DNA of 54,707 nucleotides from JABHQR01 sp043812455 (GTDB lineage: Archaea > Nanobdellota > Nanobdellia > Woesearchaeales > GW2011-AR9): positions 1 to 54,707 of the forward strand of contig JBDRMB010000017.1 of the NCBI GenBank assembly GCA_043812455.1. The letters run 5' to 3'. Below, piece by piece: positions 1 to 8,192 of the stretch. Within the stretch, counting starts at the first letter, position 1. Every line of letters begins with the position of its first letter. The notes under the pieces are model-generated. The model saw only the letters and a list, made by a program, of their open reading frames with translations, ran no database searches and was not told where the DNA came from. The position numbers and the translations under genes are program-made.

Positions 1-215
1 GTATAATCTCAACAGCATTTTGATTAAGAATTGTTTCTGAACGACCAGTTTTATGGTCTTTTAGGCCGTCCCAACCAAATTCTTTGTATTTATCAAGAAT
101 TTGATAAATTGCGCTTCTGTGAATTTTTTGGGCTTGAACATTTTTTTTTTACTGAAAGCCCTTTGTTGTATTGCTTAACAATCCAAACACATTTCTTAAA
201 AGTTAGTTTGTACAT
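1..215 (-). pseudogene. IS481-type transposase, N-terminal fragment, frameshifted
   Basis: The gene runs off the left edge. Starting at the ATG at 215 (SD-like GGTGAGG just upstream), the minus strand reads MYKLTFKKCVWIVKQYNKGL, then reaches a run of ten A's at 141-150. After the run the frame is lost. With one A fewer it continues as VQAQKIHRSAIYQILDKYKE and then FGWDGLKDHKTGRSE, the helix-turn-helix start typical of IS481/IS630-like transposases of archaea. The catalytic DDE part lies outside the window. The shift at a homopolymer could be a disabling mutation, a programmed slip, or a sequencing error. The family call rests on the HTH region only. Confidence 0.7.
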
Positions 216-235
216 ATAACCTCACCAGAGGTTAT
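216..235. repeat. 8-bp perfect inverted repeat beside the transposase start
   Basis: ATAACCTC and GAGGTTAT flank an ACCA spacer directly in front of the transposase ATG. The repeat includes the putative Shine-Dalgarno of that gene, so it could hide the ribosome site in RNA, bind a protein as an operator, or be part of the element end. The sequence alone does not separate these possibilities. Confidence 0.5.
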
Positions 236-330
236 TTATACTGTCTAGTTAAAACGTGATACTACAACTATAATCATCATTAGAAAAGCTTAAAAACTAC
301 AAGAAATAGGTTAGAAACAGAGGAAATTTT

Positions 331-900
331 ATGTCAAATATTGTCTGCAGAGCGGTTATAGAAGTTTTAGGTAAACCTAAGGAACATGTAGAAAGTTCTC
401 TTCAAAAATATTTAGAAAAACTTGAAGCTGACGAAAAGTACACTATAAAAACTAAAGACGTTGCAGAAATTAAAAAACAGGATGGTGAGCAGGAATTATG
501 GACAATTTTTGCGGAAATAGAATTTGAATCTAAAAAGGTTGAAGACGTAATTTCTTTCTGTTTTGACTATATGCCTTCAATCATTGAAGTTCTGGAACCC
601 TCAGAGTTAAAATATAAAGCTGAAGAAGTTTCCAATTTCCTGAATGATATGCAAGCTAAATTGTTCCAAGTGGATATGGTAGCTAAACAGCTTACAATGC
701 AGAACTCTCACTTACAAAAAAATATGGCTGGTTTGATGAAAAATTTTCTATTAGTGTTACTTGGTAAAAACAAATTAACATTAAAGCAGTTAGTAGCATT
801 TACTGGAGTTCCGGAAAAAAGTTTGGGAGATTATCTTGACAAATTAATTGATACTGAAAAAATTGAATTGGACGGCGAACATTATTACTTAAAACAATAG
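331..900 (+). CDS. Conserved hypothetical protein with C-terminal winged helix, upstream of scpB
   Basis: A 189-residue soluble protein. The first ~95 residues alternate strands and helices like a ferredoxin-type fold. Residues ~95-135 are a long helix, and residues ~140-189 look like a winged helix-turn-helix (LTLKQLVAFTGVPEKSLGDY). Its stop is 4 nt before the scpB start, so the two are very likely co-transcribed. No kleisin (ScpA) is visible in the window. The position would suit a ScpB partner, but the N-terminus does not look like ScpA. A TATA-like gcttaaaaac lies about 40 nt upstream. Function unknown; the role beside ScpB is inference. Confidence 0.75.
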   Translation: MSNIVCRAVIEVLGKPKEHVESSLQKYLEKLEADEKYTIKTKDVAEIKKQDGEQELWTIFAEIEFESKKVEDVISFCFDYMPSIIEVLEPSELKYKAEEVSNFLNDMQAKLFQVDMVAKQLTMQNSHLQKNMAGLMKNFLLVLLGKNKLTLKQLVAFTGVPEKSLGDYLDKLIDTEKIELDGEHYYLKQ

Positions 901-904
901 GGCT

Positions 905-1555
905 ATGGTTACAAAAAATAAATTAACTTATCAGGAAGAAGACTTGAAGAAAGTAGAAGCAGTTCTCTTTGCTATAGGTAAAGAAATAACAACTGAAAGA
1001 ATTTCTAGCTTATGTTCATTGGATCTCGATATTGTCGAAAAGATTGTCAAGGATTTGATGAAAGAATATAGTGAAAGAAACAATTCCTTAAAGATTGTCC
1101 AGAAAGAAAGTGGTTGGAAATTGACTGTTCGGGACGAATACATTCCTTTAGTTAGCAGCATAGTTAGCTCAACAGAACTTGAGCAACCAATCATGGAAAC
1201 TTTAGCAGTGATAGCTTGGCTTTATCCTGTGGTTCAATCTGAAATTATCAAACTGCGCGGAACTAAGGCTTATGAACATATGAAATTGTTAATGGAACAA
1301 GGTTATGTTGGTAAAGAACGGTTTGGCAGAACTTACAAACTTAAACTCACAAAAAAGTTCTTTGTATATTTTGATCTACCAAGTGAAGAAGCTAAACAAG
1401 CTTTCTTAAAGCAGGTGCCAAAAGAAGTTTTGCAAGAATTTGAAGATATCAGCAAAGAGATTGACGAAACTGAAAGGTTGGCTGTACAAGAAGAGAAAAG
1501 AGATGCTGCCCAGAGCGAAATCAAGAAAGCCATGGAAGGCGCCAGGAAAGAGTAA
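905..1555 (+). CDS. scpB: Segregation and condensation protein ScpB
   Basis: 216 residues, the usual length for ScpB. The N-terminal winged helix carries the family signature KKVEAVLFAIGKEITTERIS, and a second winged helix lies at ~95-155 (METLAVIAWLYPVVQSEIIK, LRGTKAYEHMKLLMEQGYV). ScpB dimers bind the kleisin ScpA, which links to SMC, so the protein should act in chromosome condensation and partitioning. The C-terminal ~50 residues are charged and helical. It follows the 189-residue gene by 4 nt. The next gene, gyrA, starts 133 nt downstream behind its own AT-rich promoter region. Confidence 0.9.
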   Translation: MVTKNKLTYQEEDLKKVEAVLFAIGKEITTERISSLCSLDLDIVEKIVKDLMKEYSERNNSLKIVQKESGWKLTVRDEYIPLVSSIVSSTELEQPIMETLAVIAWLYPVVQSEIIKLRGTKAYEHMKLLMEQGYVGKERFGRTYKLKLTKKFFVYFDLPSEEAKQAFLKQVPKEVLQEFEDISKEIDETERLAVQEEKRDAAQSEIKKAMEGARKE

Positions 1556-1688
1556 GATATTTAAATGCAATTTTTTGTTAATAAATTTACCCAAATAAAC
1601 CCTAATTTAACCACAAGTTTTATAAAGCGCCATTCTCTTTAAATAGGTATAATTTATCGTCGATAAAGCATATTTTAGAATTGTTAAA

Positions 1689-4600
1689 ATGGATCAAGAA
1701 AAACAGCCCGAAAATCAGGAAGAAATGACCCTTGAAAATAATGCCCAAGAAGCTGAAAATCAAGCGGAAGAAAATACTGAAAATGTAGTTGAAACGCAAG
1801 AAAATTCTCATGAAGAGCCTCAAGTAGATGATGCTCTGGAAGAGGAAAATGAAATCACTGCTGAAGTTGGCGCCTTGTCCGAAACTGTAAAAAATCTAGA
1901 AAGTTCTGACCAAAGCCAAGATCCTGAAGATCCTGAAGACACTAATGATTCCGACAAAGTCAAACCTAAGCTAATCCAAGACGAGATGAGAAAAGCATAC
2001 ATAAATTATGCTATGGCAGTTATTGTTGGTAGAGCTTTGCCAGATGTCCGTGACGGTTTAAAGCCAGTACATCGAAGAATTCTTTATGCAATGAATGATA
2101 TGGGGATGTTCTATAACCGGCCGTTCAAGAAATGTGCAAGGATTGTAGGGGAAGTATTAGGTAAGTACCACCCACACGGCGATAGTGCAGTTTATGATTC
2201 TTTAGTTCGAATGGCTCAAGAGTTCTCATTACGTTATCCATTAATTAAAGGTCAAGGAAATTTTGGTAGTATTGATGGTGATAATGCAGCTGCTATGAGG
2301 TATTGTATTACTGGAGATTCATTAATCCCCACTAATAAAGGGATATTGCTAATCAAAGAAATTTCAGATAAGACCGAAACAAAAATTAATACAAAAATTT
2401 TATCTTATAATGGTAAACAGAACACTGCTTCTAAATTCTTTAATTCGGGCAAGCACGAAATAATTCAAGTAGTTACAGAACAAGATTATGAGATTAAAGG
2501 TAGTTTTAATCACCCTCTTCTTTGTTGGAAATTAAACGAGTTTGGCATGCCTTCTTTACAATGGAAAATGCTCAGTGAAATTAAAAAAGATGATTACGTT
2601 TTAATTAATCGGAAATTTTCTTTATTTAACAAAAATAATTTGAATATAATGAAATATTCTCCAAAATTTTCTGCTAAAGAGAAAAAGATAAGTTTACCTA
2701 AAACAATGAATAAATCGTTAGCTTTCTTATTAGGAGCATTAGTTGCTGAGGGCGGTTTTCATCAAAAGAAAATTATTTTTAATAATAAAGACATTGATTA
2801 TTATAACAAAGTTAAAAAGTGCATATTTGAGAATTTTCCGGAAGTAAAATTATATGAAAGAGATATTAAAGGAAATTGTAAAGAATTAGATTTATATCCT
2901 CAAAGTGTAGTTCGTTTTCTCATTAACCTTGGTTTGAAAGAAGTGAAGTCAGATTTAAAAGAAATTCCTTCCAGCATTTTACTTTCAAAAAGAGAAATTA
3001 TTAAAGAATTTTTAGTAGCACTATTTGAAGGTGATGGGTCTGTTCAATTTATAACAGATAAAAGGCATGGTGGAAAATCAATTCAATTGTACTATGATTC
3101 AAAAAGTAAAAAATTAGCTCAGCAATTAAAAATACTTCTTCTTAATTTTGGTATTATCACTGCTTCTTTTTATAAAGATAAAAGAAATGGTTGTTATCGA
3201 TTAATCATTCCAGGCACAGAGAACATAAAAATTTTTAGAAAAAGGATTGGTTTCTTTTCAAAAAAGAAAAAAGATGTTCTTTCTAAGATTAAAATTATGA
3301 ACAAATCTCGGATGAGTAAAATAGATAATATTCCTTTTCTGAACAGTTATTTGAGAAGTAATTATTCTGGTCAGTTTATTAAAAAAAATAATTTTGATCG
3401 TTATAATAATCTAGAAAAAAATTATTCTAAATTAACTAAAGCTTTAAGGACTTCAGACAAAAAGTTAATCTCTTGGTTATTGAAACATAAATATTTCTTT
3501 AACAAAGTTAAAACAGTTGAAAAACTTCCTAAAAAGGAAACTGTTTATTCAGTTAAGGTTGACAGTTCTTGTCATTCTTTTATTGCCAATGGTTTTGTTA
3601 ACCATAATACTGAAGCTAAACTTAACCAACTTGCTGGCGAATTGTTAAAAGATATTGATAAGGAAACCGTTGATTTCAGAGAAAATTTTGATGGTTCTTT
3701 GAAAGAACCCACAGTTTTGCCAAGCGCATTACCTAATCTATTGATTAATGGAAGTTCTGGTATTGCAGTAGGTATGGCAACTAACATTCCACCACATAAT
3801 GTCAGTGAAGTGTGTGATGCTGTTATTGCAACTGTTGACAATCCAGAAATTACCATTCCAGAACTGATGAAAATTGTTCCAGCACCAGATTTTCCAACTG
3901 GCGGTGAAGTTTATGTTGGTGGCGAGCTTCTGGCAGGTTACACTCGTGGCCGTGGAAGAGTTATGATTAAATCCGTAGTTGAAATTGAAGAAGAAGCCGG
4001 TAAAATTATTATTAAAGAAATACCGTACATGGTCAACAAGGCGGATTTAATCATTCAGATTGCAGAATTAGTTAAAGATAAAAGAGTGCAAGGGATAAGA
4101 AATATTAATGACGAGTCTGACCGTGAAGGAATCCGGGTAGTAATTGACTTGAAACGAGATATTGATCCCCAGATTGTACTCAATCAGTTATTTAAACACA
4201 GTAGGTTAAGAGTTTCTTTTAGTCTTAATATGTTAGCTTTAGTAGATAATCAGCCAAAATTATTAGGTTTGAAAGATTTCTTATTAAATCATATTTCACA
4301 TAGGAAAGAAGTAGTTACCAGAAGAACACAATTTGAATTACGTAAAGCAGAAGAGCGGTTACATATCCTAGAAGGTTTATTAATTGCACTTAACAATTTG
4401 GATGAAGTTATCCCCGGAATTAGAAATAGCTCAACGGTAGAGGAAGCTAAAGAATTCTTAATGGATAATTACCTGCTTAGTGAAATTCAAGCTAAAGCTA
4501 TTCTTGATATGAAATTACAAAAGTTGGCTTCATTAGAAAGGGAAAAAATCAAAAATGAGCATCACGATTTAACTCTCTCTGCTGAGAGATTAAGAGAAAT

Positions 4601-5882
4601 TTTAGCTTCTGAAGAAATGGTTTACAACATTATCAAAGAAGAGACTTTAGAACTGAGAAATAAGTATGGTGATGAAAGAAGGTCTCAGGTAATTACCGGA
4701 GATATGAATGATGTTGATATGGAAGATCTTATTGAAGAAACTACCCAGGTAGTTACCATGACTAATTCTGGATATTTGAAACGGGTACCGTTAGAAACTT
4801 ATCGAACTCAACATCGCGGTGGAAAAGGAGTATTAGCTACTGGTATGAAAGATGATGATTTTATAGAAAATGTTTATGTTACTTCAACTCACGCACATTT
4901 ATTGTTCTTTACTGATCAGGGCCAAGTTTATTGGTTGAAGGTATATCATATCCCTGAAGGTAGCCGACAGTCAAGAGGTAGGCATGTTGCTAATTTGACA
5001 GAATTACGGGAAGGAGAAAACATTACTGCGGTAGTTTCCGTGCGGGACTTTGAAGAAGATTCATGCCTATTTATGGCAACTGAAAAAGGTATTGTTAAGA
5101 AAACTAAACTCAAATACTTTTCAAAGCCAAGAAAAGGCGGAATTAGGGCAATTAGCTTACCAGAAGAAGATTCTTTGATTGGTGTTCAAAGTGTTGTGCC
5201 TGGACAAGAAATTATTTTGGTTACGAGAAAAGGACTAGCAAACAGATTTAAGGAATCTAAAGTACGGGACATGGGTCGAACAGCGTATGGTGTACGAGGT
5301 ATCCGCCTGAACTCTGGCGATGAAGTTGTAAGTTTACTTATTGCAGAACCTGGAAAATTACTTTTAACATTAACTATGAAAGGTTACGGTAAACGTACAC
5401 CAGTAAATGATTATCGGTTATGTAACCGGGGTGGTAAGGGAGTTACTAACCTAAAAGTCACTGCTAAGAATGGTAAGGTTGTTACTGCTAAAATTGTTGA
5501 TGGAAGTGAAGATTTAATGTTAATCTCTCGAAATGGGGTTGGAATCAGAGTAAAATCTAAATCGATTTCTGTAATTGGAAGAGCAACTCAAGGTGTACGA
5601 GTAATGAGGTTGGGTGCTGAAGATCAGTTAGCAGCAGCAGCTAAGATTATTAGCGAAGATGAAGATGTAGTTGAAGGTGCTGAAGATGGTCCAAAAGAAA
5701 AATATAGTGTTGATGAAGGACCTAAGGCTCAAGAAGAACAAGATGCTAATGATGACCAAGAAGATCTTGAAGAAGATCAAGATGATGAAGATTTAGAAGA
5801 AGAAACTGAGCAGGAACAAGAAGAATCTGAAGAACCAGAAGAAGATTTGGATGAAGAAGATCCAGAAAATAACCAACAATGA
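1689..5882 (+). CDS. gyrA: DNA gyrase subunit A containing an intein
   Basis: 1397 codons; after removal of the 435-residue intein a ~962-residue GyrA remains. Residues ~1-95 are an acidic, low-complexity extension. The breakage-reunion domain begins near IQDEMRKAYINYAMAVIVG and includes GLKPVHRRILYAM and YHPHGDSAVYDSLVRMAQ. The catalytic tyrosine is residue 205 (AAMRY), directly before the intein. The C-terminal pinwheel carries a GyrA box, QHRGGKG (residues 1041-1047), which argues for gyrase over Topo IV. The last ~75 residues are an extremely acidic tail. GyrA cuts and rejoins DNA; its ATPase partner GyrB is not in the window. Archaeal gyrases are generally regarded as acquired from bacteria. 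The stop overlaps the next start as ATGA, implying translational coupling. Confidence 0.95.
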   Translation: MDQEKQPENQEEMTLENNAQEAENQAEENTENVVETQENSHEEPQVDDALEEENEITAEVGALSETVKNLESSDQSQDPEDPEDTNDSDKVKPKLIQDEMRKAYINYAMAVIVGRALPDVRDGLKPVHRRILYAMNDMGMFYNRPFKKCARIVGEVLGKYHPHGDSAVYDSLVRMAQEFSLRYPLIKGQGNFGSIDGDNAAAMRYCITGDSLIPTNKGILLIKEISDKTETKINTKILSYNGKQNTASKFFNSGKHEIIQVVTEQDYEIKGSFNHPLLCWKLNEFGMPSLQWKMLSEIKKDDYVLINRKFSLFNKNNLNIMKYSPKFSAKEKKISLPKTMNKSLAFLLGALVAEGGFHQKKIIFNNKDIDYYNKVKKCIFENFPEVKLYERDIKGNCKELDLYPQSVVRFLINLGLKEVKSDLKEIPSSILLSKREIIKEFLVALFEGDGSVQFITDKRHGGKSIQLYYDSKSKKLAQQLKILLLNFGIITASFYKDKRNGCYRLIIPGTENIKIFRKRIGFFSKKKKDVLSKIKIMNKSRMSKIDNIPFLNSYLRSNYSGQFIKKNNFDRYNNLEKNYSKLTKALRTSDKKLISWLLKHKYFFNKVKTVEKLPKKETVYSVKVDSSCHSFIANGFVNHNTEAKLNQLAGELLKDIDKETVDFRENFDGSLKEPTVLPSALPNLLINGSSGIAVGMATNIPPHNVSEVCDAVIATVDNPEITIPELMKIVPAPDFPTGGEVYVGGELLAGYTRGRGRVMIKSVVEIEEEAGKIIIKEIPYMVNKADLIIQIAELVKDKRVQGIRNINDESDREGIRVVIDLKRDIDPQIVLNQLFKHSRLRVSFSLNMLALVDNQPKLLGLKDFLLNHISHRKEVVTRRTQFELRKAEERLHILEGLLIALNNLDEVIPGIRNSSTVEEAKEFLMDNYLLSEIQAKAILDMKLQKLASLEREKIKNEHHDLTLSAERLREILASEEMVYNIIKEETLELRNKYGDERRSQVITGDMNDVDMEDLIEETTQVVTMTNSGYLKRVPLETYRTQHRGGKGVLATGMKDDDFIENVYVTSTHAHLLFFTDQGQVYWLKVYHIPEGSRQSRGRHVANLTELREGENITAVVSVRDFEEDSCLFMATEKGIVKKTKLKYFSKPRKGGIRAISLPEEDSLIGVQSVVPGQEIILVTRKGLANRFKESKVRDMGRTAYGVRGIRLNSGDEVVSLLIAEPGKLLLTLTMKGYGKRTPVNDYRLCNRGGKGVTNLKVTAKNGKVVTAKIVDGSEDLMLISRNGVGIRVKSKSISVIGRATQGVRVMRLGAEDQLAAAAKIISEDEDVVEGAEDGPKEKYSVDEGPKAQEEQDANDDQEDLEEDQDDEDLEEETEQEQEESEEPEEDLDEEDPENNQQ
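2304..3608 (+). other. GyrA intein with LAGLIDADG homing endonuclease domain
   Basis: 435 residues (206-640 of the precursor), inserted between catalytic Tyr205 and the following Thr (AAMRY / TEAKL). Block A starts with Cys (CITGDSLIP). Block B is GSFNHPLLCW, with Ser where Thr is usual. The C-terminal blocks read VYSVKVDSSCHSFIANGF and end in His-Asn, with Thr as the +1 extein residue. The endonuclease has two LAGLIDADG-type motifs, LLGALVAEGGF and FLVALFEGDGS. All splicing residues are present, so it should be able to splice. The insertion point matches, from memory of the family, the mycobacterial GyrA intein site. Confidence 0.95.
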
Positions 5883-6994
5883 AATTAACCTTTTTTTCAC
5901 TTTCTAATCCAAATTTAAGTGAATTATCATTACGGGAAATTAAAGAAATTGTTAATGTAGAAGGAGAACTTAATCAAAGAGCAATAACTTTTTCTTTATC
6001 CGAACCGGGGAATGTAATCACCTTATTTCAACGTAATCAATCATTACAAAACTTATCTTTATTTCTACAGAAGCTGGACGATTTTAGTAAACTTGAAATT
6101 GATACAAAATTGATTAATAATTTATTTGGTGCTGGGGAAAAGGAGCTTAAATTTAAACTTGAGATTGAAGGTGTTAAAGGTAATGAAAACAGAATTGAAT
6201 TAGGTAAAACTATTTACCAGCCACTAATTGAACAGTTTAAGGAAAAAATTGGGATTGAATTAAGTGTCGATTTCAAAAATCCAGACCTGGTGTTCCAAGT
6301 TTATTATACTGGCTTAGAAGAACCAAGTAAAGATTACCTTTTTGGTTTAAGGTTGAACAAAGAAGATTTTGATTCCAGATCATTTCGAGTATTTGCTCAT
6401 CAAGCATCTTTCAAAGGAGATTTTGGTTATTTCCTTTTGAGAAAATTGGGTTTGGAAAAAAATGATCAGTTATTATGTATGTTCGCTAAAGATGCAACAA
6501 TACCTATTGAAGCTGCTTTATTTCAGAATGAACTTAATGTCAGAAAGATTAAATCAGAAGATCATTTGAGCAAGATTCCTATATTAACGAAGATTGTTGG
6601 TTCAATAAGTAATACTGAAAGCAGTAATGAGAAAAAGGTTGTTTCTGCATTTGAGGAAAAAGCAGGTAACGTTAGATCTGCACGAAACAATGCTAAGATT
6701 GCTAAAGTTTCTGATTATCTCAACTTAGTAATTGCTTCACTTGACGATTTGGAATTGAAATTTCAAGAACAAGAGTTTGACAAAGCAATAGTACATTTGA
6801 CAACTAAGGACGAAGATCGTCTGAACGAAATCTATTATCAACTTAATTACGTTTTGAAGGGTGGAGCTAAAGTGTTATTCATTTCCCGTCCATCTTTTGA
6901 ATTGGTTGTTTCTGATAAGTTCAAGGAACTTTTCAATGAGGAAGTGCATCGTGGCGGCAGTTCTTACCAAGTTGTTTGTTTGGAGAAGAAGTGA
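5879..6994 (+). CDS. THUMP-domain RNA methyltransferase homologue, catalytic motifs degenerate
   Basis: 371 residues, overlapping the gyrA stop by 4 nt. Residues ~1-155 fit a THUMP RNA-binding region. Then comes the linker typical of Trm14/RlmL-type enzymes (DSRSFRVFAHQASFKGDFGY). Where these enzymes have the SAM-binding DPxCGSGTIxIEAA, this protein reads MFAKDATIPIEAAL. Where the catalytic (N/D)PPY is expected it reads AIVHLTTKDEDR. The Rossmann scaffold seems kept (NYVLKGGAKVLFIS) while SAM-binding and catalytic residues are gone. It may be a non-catalytic RNA-binding protein. The homology call is good; the loss of activity is inferred from the missing motifs. Confidence 0.75.
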   Translation: MKLTFFSLSNPNLSELSLREIKEIVNVEGELNQRAITFSLSEPGNVITLFQRNQSLQNLSLFLQKLDDFSKLEIDTKLINNLFGAGEKELKFKLEIEGVKGNENRIELGKTIYQPLIEQFKEKIGIELSVDFKNPDLVFQVYYTGLEEPSKDYLFGLRLNKEDFDSRSFRVFAHQASFKGDFGYFLLRKLGLEKNDQLLCMFAKDATIPIEAALFQNELNVRKIKSEDHLSKIPILTKIVGSISNTESSNEKKVVSAFEEKAGNVRSARNNAKIAKVSDYLNLVIASLDDLELKFQEQEFDKAIVHLTTKDEDRLNEIYYQLNYVLKGGAKVLFISRPSFELVVSDKFKELFNEEVHRGGSSYQVVCLEKK

Positions 6995-7143
6995 ATTTTA
7001 CGTAACGATATTGTGCTTCAGGGGGTTTATCACCATACAATCATGGAACATGCGTAGATGTTTTTCCTGCTGAGAATTAAATTAACACTTTTCAATACTT
7101 AAGAGTTAGTAATGTTTATTAAGATTCATCAATTATCGAGATC

Positions 7144-7749
7144 ATGTTTGAATATAAAGCAATACTTGGAATAATAGCAATAGTTCTTGCACTTGCTGGT
7201 TATATTCCATATTTTAGAGATATTTTTCTTGGAAAGACAAAACCACACACTTATACTTGGTTAGTGTGGGCATCTCTAACTGGAATTGCTTTTTTCGGAC
7301 AGATGTTTGATGGTGGTGGTGCTGGAGCATGGGTTACAGGATTTACTGCGTTAGTTAGTTTTGTAATTTTCTTTATAGCATTAAAGAAGGGAGAACAGAG
7401 CATAACTACTTCAGATAAATGGAGTTTGTTTGGTGCTTGTATTGCATTAGTTTTGTGGTTTATTACAAATAATCCATTAGGGTCAGTAATTTTAATCACA
7501 CTAATTGATGCCCTTGGATTTTATCCTACTTTTAGAAAATCATATCATAAACCACATGAAGAAACAATGTCCACTTATTTTCTGAGTGGATTGAAGTTTA
7601 TTATTGCAATAATAGCATTACAAAATTATACTGTGATAACTTGGTTATATCCAGCATCTTTGGTCTTAATGAATTTTGTTTTTGTGGGGTTGTTGGTTGT
7701 AAGAAGAAAGCAACACAAAAAAATGCAAATTCCCGAACATGGGTTTTAG
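7144..7749 (+). CDS. Multi-spanning membrane protein, PQ-loop-like
   Basis: 201 residues with six or seven hydrophobic segments. Two internal segments have similar loops, GYIPYFRDIFLGKTKPHTYT and LGFYPTFRKSYHKPHEETMS, each with a helix-breaking YIP/YP followed by a Lys/His/Pro-rich turn. This recalls the two-repeat layout of PQ-loop/SWEET-type transporters. No substrate can be proposed. A basic C-terminal tail (RRKQHKK) suggests a cytoplasmic end. It stands alone: 149 nt separate it from the gene upstream, and the next gene is convergent. Confidence 0.6.
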   Translation: MFEYKAILGIIAIVLALAGYIPYFRDIFLGKTKPHTYTWLVWASLTGIAFFGQMFDGGGAGAWVTGFTALVSFVIFFIALKKGEQSITTSDKWSLFGACIALVLWFITNNPLGSVILITLIDALGFYPTFRKSYHKPHEETMSTYFLSGLKFIIAIIALQNYTVITWLYPASLVLMNFVFVGLLVVRRKQHKKMQIPEHGF

Positions 7750-7827
7750 AATTCTTAAGTTTTAATTGATTTTATACTGTGTTAATAATCCTCAGAGATT
7801 CCGAAGGGTCGCAGTGACCGTAGAAGT

Positions 7828-8079
7828 TTAGTTTGGTTTGGAAGAAAGAAGATGATCTAAACCAAGCTGATAATCCTTTCTTAATCCTCTAAAAAAAGCT
7901 AATTTAATATGGTCTTTATCTTCTACAGCCATACTTATCCAACTATAAATTGCTATTTCAGCTTGGTTTGGGTTTCTTGTAAAAAGCTCACCCAACCTTT
8001 GGTAGTAGGTTTCTTCTATCCTTCCAAGCTCTCGGTTAAAGAAATAATTAATAACCTTATATCTCAGCTCTGTGAACAT
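7828..8079 (-). CDS. Small hypothetical helical protein
   Basis: 83 residues, charged and mostly helical by composition (LGRIEETYYQRLGELFTRNP, AIYSWISMAVEDKDHIKLAF). No known family recognised. It is chosen over an overlapping plus-strand frame because it has natural codon and residue use and a TATA box (at 8101-8109) about 26 nt before its ATG, fitting a leaderless transcript. The convergent gap to the membrane gene (7750-7827) holds only a short GGTC-GCAGT-GACC hairpin. Confidence 0.6.
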   Translation of the reverse strand: MFTELRYKVINYFFNRELGRIEETYYQRLGELFTRNPNQAEIAIYSWISMAVEDKDHIKLAFFRGLRKDYQLGLDHLLSSKPN

Positions 8080-8100
8080 AAGTATGTGTAATGCTTTTCT

Positions 8101-8109
8101 TTTTATAAA
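8101..8109 (-). promoter_or_regulatory. TATA box for the 83-residue gene
   Basis: On the minus strand the sequence reads CTTTATAAA, centred ~26 nt before the ATG at 8079. This is the archaeal TATA-to-start distance, so transcription should begin at or next to the start codon. Confidence 0.55.
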
Positions 8110-8192
8110 GATTATTGAACCAAATTGAAACTAACATTAGTTATGTAAAGTTTGGAAAATATCAAGTTTTTGAAGGCTGGAAAATACAAAAT

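Noticed and set aside
7801..7827. Small RNA in the gap between convergent genes (GGTC-GCAGT-GACC)
   Set aside because: The stem is only 4 bp, with no promoter on either strand. It is more likely part of a 3' end.
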